DNA from: Perkinsus marinus ATCC 50983
Lineage: Eukaryota; Perkinsozoa; Perkinsida; Perkinsidae
Direction: 5' to 3'
NCBI RefSeq assembly: GCF_000006405.1
Contig: NW_003202385.1
Location: 77,222 to 119,301 of the forward strand
Length of the DNA stretch: 42,080 bases
Positions within the stretch are counted from its first letter, which is position 1. Every line of letters begins with the position of its first letter. Shown one piece after another: positions 34,205 through 42,080 of this stretch. Under the pieces are notes generated by a model. The model searched no databases and was not told the origin of the DNA. It was given only the letters and a program-made list of their open reading frames with translations. Position numbers and translations under genes: made by a program.

Positions 34205-34928
34205 AGGCAACGCTTACTGACGTGCCTACGTCCATTATATTCTCTTCGAAAGGAGGAAGGTAGACTGCAACATTTAAAGGTGGTAGTGTTGAGTAGTAGT
34301 GAAAAGTCAATTCACTGGGGTAGTTGCTATGCCATGCAACGTCTTGTTCGATACGACTAGGCTCAGGGGTCCATTACGGAGCCCCACTGTTACTCACCAT
34401 CACATGAACACCTTAGGGAGGCCTCGTCTCTGGTTATTAGGGAGGGGGGGGAGAACACTGCGGCAGTCTGGGCGAATTGTTCGATATTGGCGGTCATTGC
34501 TCCTACGGCTTCTGTCGAAGGAGTTTGCGGTTGGTGTAGTGAGGAGGCTGATCGGTAGTGGTCAACTGTTGGCCCTACTTTATCACAGAGACCTCAGCTT
34601 CTTCATCTTTGCCCACCTCGGCTCTTCCCTGGGCCCTCTGTTCAGAGCCTCGGTGGCGAGAGGCCGACCAATGACGCCATTTAATACACAGCTCGTTGAA
34701 CTCATGTGCATTGCAGTACTCTCCTTCTTGTTGTGTTATCTCACGTTGATGATTGTGAAGGCAGTACGGCCGCTGATACATGAGGGGCGCTGTCGTGCTG
34801 GGCCATTTCGCTGGGCTCCTACTACTTCCTTGTCTCCTTTTCTCTCGGCTTCTTTTCTGCAGCGCAACTCTGACCGAGGCCGTAGATTCTGGGGTAGTAT
34901 CGTAGTCTCAACGACAGGGTTGCTAGCA
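34205..34928. other. Intergenic or 5' leader of the pseudouridine gene
   Basis: The frame entering the pseudouridine gene stays open leftward to 34299, including a hydrophobic stretch near 34704-34765 (MCIAVLSFLLCYLTLMIVKA). It could be an N-terminal membrane extension, but nothing in the family supports it. An antisense 68-codon ATG frame (34781-34575) is also open. I leave the segment unassigned. Confidence 0.35.
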
Positions 34929-36671
34929 ATGGCTCTCCTCCGTTCGCCGAAAGAGATGCCGGGCTTCATGGAGGTATCGGTGGAAGTCGCTGAGGCCATC
35001 GCGAACAACAAACCAGTGGTGGCCCTCGAGAGCACCATCATCACCCACGGTGAACTTGCTGAGTTCAGGCTCAACGCAATTGGGTATCCTTAGGCATGCC
35101 CTATCCGCAGAATTTGCAATCGGCCCTTGAGGTGGAGAGAGTCGTACGAGATGCCGGCAGCGTGCCTGCCACTATAGCGCTCTTGAGAGGGAAGGTTAAA
35201 GTTGGCTTGACGGGGGCGGAGATCAACGAGATCGCCGAGATGGGACCAAGCAAGTGCTCGAAGGTATTTCCTCGTCATCTCCCTTAGTCATGATCTCTAT
35301 GTAGGTCTCTATACGCGACATAGGGCTGTTGGTGGCCAATAAGGGCTATGGATCCACTACAGTAGCAGCTACTATGCGCATAGCCTCAATGGCTGGCATA
35401 CGAGTGTTTGCTACTGGTGGTATTGGTGGAGTTCACAGAGGGGCCGAGGTAGGGGGGAAGGTACTCGTACTTGGTCGATACTTTGTTAGCAGTCAACATG
35501 GGATGTGTCTGCTGATCTCACTGAGTTGGGCTCTACTCCAGTAGCAGTAGTTTGTGCTGGTGCCAAAAGTGTGCTGGATCTTCCCAAGACGCTTGAAGTG
35601 GGGGAAGTCTGTGGTCGTCTGCCTCAGCAGTGAGTGCTCCTCCTGTAGTTCCTCGAGACGCAAGGGGTGCCTGTCCTCGGTTGGGGTACGGATATTTTCC
35701 CGGCATTCTTCACCCGGGATAGTGGTCTTCGGACCTCTGGTGTTGTGGACGATGCTGATCATGCTGCGAGGTAGGTGAGAGGAGTTCTTTGGAGGAGGTA
35801 ACGGTGGAGTTCAGATTTCTGGCAGCCTCCGACCGCTTCTTCTCGGTACCACGTTACAGACGTCCAGGGTGCGTCATAGCATGCCCAGTACCGGAGGCGG
35901 GAGCTGCTGATATGAAAAGGATAGAAGAGTGCACTAAGGCGGCGTTGAAGGAAGCTGAGGGGAACGGTGTTCAAGGTGAGTGGGGAAGGTCTGCTGCTGG
36001 GGATGGTAGGAGTCTCTTTGAAGGCGCTGATGTAACTCCCTTTCTGCTCAAGAGGATCAACGAGTTGACGGGTGGAGAGAGCTTAGCGGCTAATCTGTGT
36101 CTTATTAAGAACAATGCAATGGTCGCCAGCCAGATAGCAGTAGCCTATCATCAGAGCGTAGTATCCTTTCCTGGTAACAGTCTACAGTGTTGATGTAGTT
36201 CTTCCGCCAAAGAGGCGAGGCGGCAGGCCCTGGGGCGGTGGCGGTGTTGGGAGGGATAGCAATGGACATCACTGCTAAGGCGAGTGACCCAACGAGTGCA
36301 CGGGCTCAGTGAGACTATCCATGGGCTGTGTAGTCGTGGGAGAGGCTCTGTGTCGTTGATATCAGAGTCTACTGTCCCAGGCTTTCTGTCGATGTCCACT
36401 GGAGGGTCGGCCTCTCCTTGGCAGAGAGCATGGCGATGTTGGGGGCGACACCTGTTTATCTCAGTGTCGGTCGGGATAGCCATGGGAAGCCTGATGCAGT
36501 AGGGATGGTCTGCGCTGGGTCCACGATGGGAGGTGGATACTCTCAGGCGTCTTCGGCAGATAGGGGTGCCTACCACCAATGTGAAGGAGTTGACCAGCGA
36601 GTCCACTGGTACATGTACCCTAGTACTTGACGGTCGTGGAGAGCTTATATCGGTAGTAGTAGTAGTAGTAT

Positions 36672-36712
<41 letters not shown>

Positions 36713-38365
36713 ATGTCGCACGGATTGACAGTAGTACCGGTGCGGGGAGCGGCCTTAGTAGTAGTGATGTCGCAGGGATTGACCGTAGTACTGGTGCGAG
36801 GAGCAGCCTTAGTAGTAGTGATGTCGCAGGGATTGACAGTAGTACTGGTGCGGGGAGCAGCCGTAGTAGTAGTGATGTCGCAGGGATTGACCGTAGTACT
36901 GGTGCGGGGAGCGGCCTTAGTAGTAGTGATGTCGCAGGGATTGACAGTAGTACTGGTGCGGGGAGCGGCCTTAGTAGTAGTGATGTCGCAGGGATTGACC
37001 GTAGTACTGGTGCGGGGAGCGGCCTTAGTAGTAGTGATGTCGCAGGGATTGACAGTAGTACTGGTGCGGGGAGCGGCCTTAGTAGTAGTGATGTCGCAGG
37101 GATTGACCGTAGTACTGGTGCGGGGAGCGGCCTTAGTAGTAGTGCTCTCCCATTGTAGTTCCTATGGGGTTTGTGACAAACCGTTTGTCAGGGTGTAGCC
37201 GCGATGGACATCTTCGACCGTCTCGTCCATCCCCTCATCAACATCCCTCAAGTCCTCAGACAGGAGGATATGTCTCAGCTCAGGGTCCTCTTGGTAGATG
37301 CCAACATCCCTAGGGACACCATTGTTCGGGCCTCGAAGGCCTGCAGGTGGGTAGTAGTCACTTCTGTGATCAGTCTTCAATCACTGAGTGTAGGGCCCGA
37401 GGAGTGGAGTGTTGGTTGGACCCTGTGAGCACAGTGAAGGCTGCTTCAAGAGTCGGCAAGGTTGGAACATAGCCTCTCTACTGTAGAGTTGGAAGGTGCT
37501 CCTCAGGCCAGCGATACTGGCGAAGAGCTCCTCGACACTGTCGATGTCGTCTCGCCCAACATGCGTGAACTAGCGGTAGGGGCAGTCGAGTTATTTATGG
37601 TGCTGTTACTGAGCACATCTTAGGTGTTAGCCTCTAGCTATCTTTATCCGGCCCAGATAGAGGTGGAGCCTCTGAGGAAGGAGGAAGTCATCCAATGGGG
37701 CCTCACCACTGCTACATTGGTAGGCTCGTCGTTGGTCGTGTCGAGGTCCCCTGCCGCTACATATCCCGAGCAAGCCTTGTCTCACTGAATCGCTCATCTA
37801 GTTACTAGAAAGGAGCTCAGTGAGGCGCGTGTTGGCATCGTTCGGCAAGCGAGGTGTCATACTAGTCACCAAGGAGGCTCTTACTCCTCTGCCCTCTAGT
37901 ATAAGTCCACTGTGCCGTAGCATTGGAGGAACACTGCAGATAAAGGTATGGCACTACCCTTACTGTCATAGCTTGGCCTTCCCTATATCGAAGGCACTGC
38001 CAACAACCTCCTCTAGTATCACAGCTGTACACTACGCTGCTGAGCCTGTCGATAGCAGTAGGGGCTATCCCTTCATATGGCCCCTGCTTTCCACCGATTT
38101 TGTTTCAGTGGTGAGCTCCACTGGAGCCGGCGACAACCTTCTCGCTGGTGCAGCATGGGCGTATGCTTGTCGTGGAGTCCCAATAGAGAGGGCTGTGGTG
38201 GTCGGTATGGCGACTGCTAGGATGAGCCTCTTCACAGAGTAGCCATCTACTGGGCTGGTCTATATCCATTGTCAATGCCCCTTCAGGTCGGCTTGCCATC
38301 CTGATCTGTGTTCCGAGGAAGTGGAGCATCTCCTCTCGGAAGGAGCCGGCATCAGCAAGCTATGA
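34929..38365 (+). CDS. Bifunctional pseudouridine-5'-phosphate glycosidase/pseudouridine kinase
   Basis: PsuG and PfkB domains fused in one chain: the kinase phosphorylates pseudouridine, the glycosidase splits it to uracil and ribose 5-phosphate. PsuG is complete: [13 protein letters not shown] then [14 protein letters not shown] (catalytic Glu), [55 protein letters not shown] (catalytic Lys), [18 protein letters not shown] and [11 protein letters not shown] (Asn). Early exons: 34929-35049, 35094-35263, 35305-35448, 35493-35597 with 41-51 nt introns. PfkB follows: [75 protein letters not shown] and [14 protein letters not shown], ending SEGAGISKL. Intron 36653-37191 is 539 nt because it holds a minisatellite. 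The start is a choice: ATGs at 34929, 34956 and 34968 are all possible. Confidence 0.94.
36653..36712 (+). repeat. (GTA)n microsatellite at a splice donor
   Basis: About 19 GTA triplets with one TTA interruption. The first GTAGTA is the splice donor of the 539-nt intron of the pseudouridine gene, so slippage here multiplies in-phase donor-like sites. Confidence 0.8.
36705..37143 (+). repeat. 54-bp minisatellite, 8 units, alternating pair
   Basis: Units begin GTAGTAGTGATGTCGCAGGG; their ATGs fall at 36713, 36767, 36821, 36875, 36929, 36983, 37037 and 37091, exactly 54 bp apart. Units alternate strictly between GATTGACAG and GATTGACCG, so the real period is a 108-bp dimer. 54 is 18 codons, so a Val-rich open frame ([18 protein letters not shown] repeated) runs through it, but removing the block as an intron restores the PfkB domain. 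Confidence 0.9.
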
Positions 38366-38449
38366 CGTGTCGTGACGATCGTGACTTTTTAACTTCTGAA
38401 GACCGCGCCGTAACCTTTTTCTATGACGTGAAACCTCTATATTACCGCA

Positions 38450-39297
38450 ATGTTCCTCAATCGCCGTAGTCAACTCTCGCGTTCGTGCCATGGGATGCCT
38501 TACTGGTGGCAGGATCGACTCACAGGCATGCTAGGTAGCCGACAGCAGATCCTTGCAGCATTCCGGCAGACGCTGAGGCCTCCAACGGTCTGCACGCCCT
38601 TGGGCGCGGCATCACAGGTCCGAGGAGGCTTCTATGAAGGCAGCAACAAGGACCACCGTCAAATCACCATGGTAGGGTAGAGAGCCTCTCTCTTGACTGA
38701 CAGATTCTCATCAGCCCGTCCCTCGCAATGTTCGGCCAAATGTCGTCGTGAAGGGTATTCGGAAAGTTAGTGCGAAATTGGACATTCTGAAGACTCAGAC
38801 GAAGATTCGCAGCTTCGAGGGAAACTCCATGTATCGCATACGGAAACTGAGTGAGTGCTTGCGCTTCTTGTATGATGCTGATTTATGTGTGCCTCAGATG
38901 AGCGGGCTTACTTTAGGAAGTGGCATTATCTACGGTATGCTGTAGAAACTCTCAACTTTTACGCCCGGAAGAGGTAGGAAGGTTCCTTTCTCGCCTTGGT
39001 GTTTTACTGTATTTTTGCAGAGCCCCTTTGAGCATCTTACCGAAGGAGGATCCGTCCAACCTCGAGATGAGGCTATTGAAGCCTGTACTGCCACAAGGCG
39101 ATCCTTCCAGGAAGAGAGCCAGATTTTGTACCACTCCTCTTTGTCATCGGTGGCCACTTCGATCTATTTCAGGGTCGAAACCAGACGGATTTTCCGAGAA
39201 GGAGCTTTGGAACATCGCAGATGAGGTCGCAGAAACTCCACCGAAGACCTCGGATGAGCGCCTGTCCTTCGAGTGTCGAGGGATAGCTCGATATTGA
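38450..39297 (+). CDS. Basic protein, unrecognised, four exons
   Basis: Exons 38450-38671, 38715-38850, 38898-38973, 39021-39297, introns 43, 47 and 47 nt, 236 residues, all phases consistent. It contains MPYWWQDRLTGMLGS, VRPNVVVKGIRKVSAKLDI, RAYFRKWHYLRYAVETLNFY and a long last exon (LEMRLLKPVLPQGDPSRKRA ... ELWNIADEVAETPPKTSDER). Rich in Arg and Lys, no signal peptide or membrane segment. It starts 84 bp after the stop of the pseudouridine gene on the same strand. It may be a mitochondrial or nucleic-acid-associated protein; no family recognised. Confidence 0.7.
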
Positions 39298-39366
39298 CAC
39301 ATAGACAGCTGAGCATGCGGTCTTACAGACCAGGAGTTTCCGATTTACAACTGGCTTGAGTCATCA

Positions 39367-39709
39367 GTGTTGACCTTCAATGCATACCCTAGAGTAGGGT
39401 TTTGCACTTATATTGGCAGAAGCTTCCTCAAGGGAGCTCTCAAAAGATCACTGTCACGACCGATGAGCTCTTCTGGCCATTGCTGTTGCCTCAAGCCCGT
39501 CGCTGAGGTCTACTCGAAGTCTATTCATCATGTTTCTTGCCTCCTTTGTAGACGGCATGGTGTTTGGGCGTCCGACCTCCAGCGGGAGGATATAGTAGCG
39601 AAGAGTATACTCGTCGTGAAGATATGTCTGTTGTTAGGCGGAGTCAGGATGGCTTTGGAAGAAGTCAAAGGTCGTTGGCATATGGCGACTTCGATGGTGC
39701 TGCGTTGTG
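39367..39709 (+). CDS. Probable coding segments, structure unresolved
   Basis: Two stretches look coding: KITVTTDELFWPLLLPQARR (about 39445-39505) and SEEYTRREDMSVVRRSQDG continuing to AYGDFDGAAL, which stops at 39708-39710. The intron between them could not be placed in phase. They may be a small separate gene or the 5' exons of the RING gene, whose proposed ATG overlaps this stop. Confidence 0.35.
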
Positions 39710-40887
39710 ATGAGCCAGCGTGCCCTGTTCTCCTTTGAGCAGAGGCCCGATTGGGTTCAAGATGCTAATCTCCAGGTGGAATATGCTACCATTGCTCGGC
39801 AATGTTGAGCTGTTGTCGTTATGGCAGCAAAGCCCTACTGAGAAGATTTCCCTCAGCACTGGGGATCTCAAGGAGCTTCAAGGGTCATCATTCATGGGAT
39901 TCACGATTGGCAACAGAGTTTTCGCCCTACCAGGTATCAGTCTCTGTCTTCGTGATATCTTGGATACTTGCGGGGCTCAGGTACCCCGAGTACTAGGGGA
40001 ACACTTCTCGATTGGCTCATGGCTATCGCCTTTGTGAAGGGAGATGAAGAGACGATTGACAGGCAAGTTGAGGCTGGGCCCATGAAGAAGCTACCCTTTG
40101 CAGATGCGTGGACTTGGTATGCACGAATGATGCTGAGAGGTCCGCTGACTCCGACGGAGACCTCTCTCAGTTCGACTCCTCCACGTCAACTGATGCCTCG
40201 ATTTTTTCCCATGAATTTGCTATATACGTACACGGTGCCACCGGTGATCAAGTGAGCACCATTTCTCCCTGCCTGCGACATAGACTGCTCTATGATTCCT
40301 CAGATCGCTATGGAGAGCCTCGACTTTGCAGGCTTGTGGCTCATACCAATCTCCAGTAACAGGGCGACTATAGCTGCAAGCTGTGAGCTGTGCCAGAGAC
40401 TTCGTGGCCGACAAGATTTGTGTGGGACTACCCGTTGTGGACACATATTCCATGTGGACTGCCTCTATTCCTGGGTGAGGATGGATTGCCTTTCCGCGTC
40501 GATCGAGTGACTCTTCTTTCAGACGCGGCAGAGTGTAACACATAACTACTGTCCGTACTGTCGTACAAAATTCTCTTATGAGGAGACTGATGATGGTACG
40601 AGTGACTCTCCTTGCCCGATGCCTTGTCCCTCGAGGTGAGCAGATGCATACCATGTCCTGTTGCGGGATGTACCGTCCTTAGCGTCATGACGTTTTCTTA
40701 CCGTCGGACTGTTTGCTTGGAGTCGTACGTTCGGAGAGACTCTATTTCCCTGCCGATCTCTCCTGTACAGCGGTCTCCACCTCTGAGGCCTCCCGCGAAG
40801 AAGTACTCCTCGTTGCCTCCAGTAGCTCCTGCTCCGCAGCCAGTGGAAGCAGCCATGTCTCTGGGAACGATGTTATGGAAGTCATAG
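39710..40887 (+). CDS. RING-H2 zinc-finger protein, probable E3 ubiquitin ligase
   Basis: Seven exons (39710-39775, 39828-39933, 39981-40107, 40140-40251, 40304-40474, 40523-40635, 40683-40887), introns 52, 47, 32, 52, 48 and 47 nt, 299 residues. The RING-H2 ligands, by residue: Cys164, Cys167 (CELC), Cys182, His184, His187, Cys190 (RCGHIFHVDC), Cys204, Cys207 (CPYC). The intron after LYSW splits the finger, and its removal puts CPYC at normal spacing. The N-terminal 160 residues are acidic and Ser/Thr-rich with no known domain; the tail is Pro/Ser-rich. Expected to act as an E3 with an E2 partner; substrate unknown. The start ATG overlaps the upstream stop, so upstream exons are possible. 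The 32-nt intron is unusually short and least sure. Confidence 0.82.
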
Positions 40888-42080
40888 TGGAGTTATATAA
40901 CTTAAAGCTCGATGCTTGCACTACATCCAAGGCAGTCCATTCTCGACTTGGCATTACCAAATAGTGTCACCATCAGTATGGATAGAACTACTCCAGATTC
41001 GTATGCTATACACTTTCCCTTTCTAGTACCCTAATCTAGCAACACATTTACGATAGGTCAATTAGTACACTCATACTGGACCGCAGCAGTGTTGTCAATA
41101 CTCACCGAAAGGCTGATACATGACTGGGGATATTATAGCGTTTACACAGTGGGCCTAAGGTGGCCCACGGAGGGAAAGATGGGAAAGTTATTTCCCTCTG
41201 AAGGGAAAATGAAGGAAAGATAAGGAAAAATAAAATTTTCCCCTCAGCCTGCCACGTCTGGCAAGCCCGAACATCACTGCCCGATTTGGTCAAGCTGCAA
41301 ACATACGCTCTGCACTCACAGATATTTATGATAGATTCAATGGGCCACAAGTTTCCCAGATCGTGACAAAATTTCAGATTCATGAAATATCCACACGGAA
41401 GGAAACTCGGGCACGGAGGGCAGTGCACTCCTCCGTAGCCATGAGCCATGATCCGCGATCAATGCTGATTAACCAGTTCTGCCTTTACTCGATGTTTTCG
41501 ATCATGGTCCGCTAGGACACGGCTGGACTGTGTGTACTGGAACTTCTGTGGTTGAAAGACGATGCTACCGCTGAGCACTGTCCAATGGGCGTAGTTCCCT
41601 GATAATAGACCTCACGTCGCGTTATGTTGTGCTGTAGATAACTGAGCGAATATCGACACCACGTTTATCGTCGAACCAGAACGTGGGCATTTCTAGAGAA
41701 AAAACTGAAGCCTAGTTGAAAGTGCGCATCGCATTCTTGCTCGCCACAATAACCTTCGGTCATTCGGGCGAATTTTTCTTCTCCGTTATCATTCTAACCA
41801 ATCCATGAATACAACCATGTACTCCAGACGGCATTTGCCGAGATATCTTTCATCCTTCGACTTTTTGTGACAACTTTTGCCTTCCTCTACTTATCTTTAT
41901 TTTTCCTTGTTTCTCCATATTTTTTTCCTACCCGAAACACTTTTCTAAATTTCCTTCATTTTTCCGAAAGAAATACAAGGAAATATTTCGTGCCATCCTA
42001 ACTAGGCCTTCTCGACGGAGTGGCGGAGCTAGCTCGCTATGTGCCACGTGCTCTGCTGACTCCGGTGTAAAACTTGATGA
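40888..42080. other. Non-coding 3' flank
   Basis: No supported gene. The main open frame (41449-41102, minus) has no coding features and covers a poly-purine block. It contains a possible foldback element (separate entry). Confidence 0.45.
41180..41990. repeat. Possible foldback element with A/T-rich inverted ends
   Basis: Left end (41195-41240) has GGGAAAATGAAGGAAA then AAGGAAAAATAAA. The right end (41885-41980), read in reverse complement, has GGAAAAATGAAGGAAA and AAGGAAAAATAAAG in the same order with a spacer between them. The two shared blocks make long imperfect inverted repeats around about 650 bp of non-coding sequence. Low complexity makes chance similarity possible. Confidence 0.35.

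Noticed and set aside
33081-34310. A 409-codon open frame on the minus strand, Ser/Leu-rich
   Set aside because: It is antisense to the MMTAG2-like gene. Its low-complexity Ser/Leu composition is the complement of the Glu/Lys/Arg codons of that gene's charged tail, and it has no domain.
36533-37198. A 221-codon frame encoding a Val-rich 18-residue repeat protein
   Set aside because: It begins inside the PfkB domain and runs into the 54-bp minisatellite. Removing 36653-37191 as an intron restores the kinase sequence, so the repeat is more likely intronic.
41432-41450. CCGTAGCCAT, identical to the first bases of the dinoflagellate/Perkinsus spliced leader
   Set aside because: Only ten bases match. 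The following sequence (GAGCCATG) departs from the leader, and no donor or Sm-site follows. Chance is adequate.
1-42080. CRISPR arrays, prokaryotic operons, rRNA genes, retroelements
   Set aside because: None seen. Direct repeats present are minisatellites without spacers. The gene set and introns are eukaryotic nuclear, and no reverse transcriptase or LTR-like pair was found.

Overview
This is nuclear DNA of a unicellular eukaryote. Nearly every gene is split by very short GT-AG introns, and I could place many of them by matching reading phase across the junction (mostly 41-52 nt). Protein-coding identities are eukaryotic throughout: an RNA polymerase subunit RPB9, an N-alpha-acetyltransferase NAA40, a CSC1/OSCA (TMEM63) channel, a secreted histidine acid phosphatase, and a fused pseudouridine glycosidase/kinase. 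Tiny introns, secreted proteases and AAAP transporters fit an alveolate protist, and a Perkinsus-like organism is my best guess. That is inference; no rRNA or other taxonomic marker is present.

Layout. 1-609 (+): 3' end of a subtilisin-like protease. 2783-4039 (+): intronless amino-acid transporter. 5365-5950 (+): a poorly resolved gene, converging on a 154-residue coiled-coil gene (6000-6759, -). About 6828-15376 (-): a very large multi-exon coiled-coil protein. 15513-19267 (-): CSC1/OSCA channel. 19689-20277 (-): unknown gene. 20406-21266 (-): RPB9. 22061-24065 (+): two membrane-protein genes. 24843-25839 (-): NAA40. 27144-29098 (-): histidine acid phosphatase. From 29619 on everything is on the + strand: a small gene whose intron seems to hold a 56-bp minisatellite, several small unknown genes, an MMTAG2-like RS protein (32607-34204), the pseudouridine catabolic fusion (34929-38365) with a 54-bp minisatellite in one intron, a basic unknown protein (38450-39297) and a RING-H2 protein (39710-40887). 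The last 1.2 kb holds a possible foldback element but no gene that I can support.

The most interesting structure is in the introns. Against a background of ~45-nt introns, four or five are 215-740 nt long, and each long one contains a repeat. Three contain copies of one ~160-180 bp MITE-like element with imperfect terminal inverted repeats and a conserved CACATG...CATGTG core. In the CSC1 gene the element's terminus coincides with the splice donor, as in introner elements. Two others contain minisatellites (54-bp and 56-bp units). Splice sites were read by eye from phase and protein-family continuity; transcript data would settle them.
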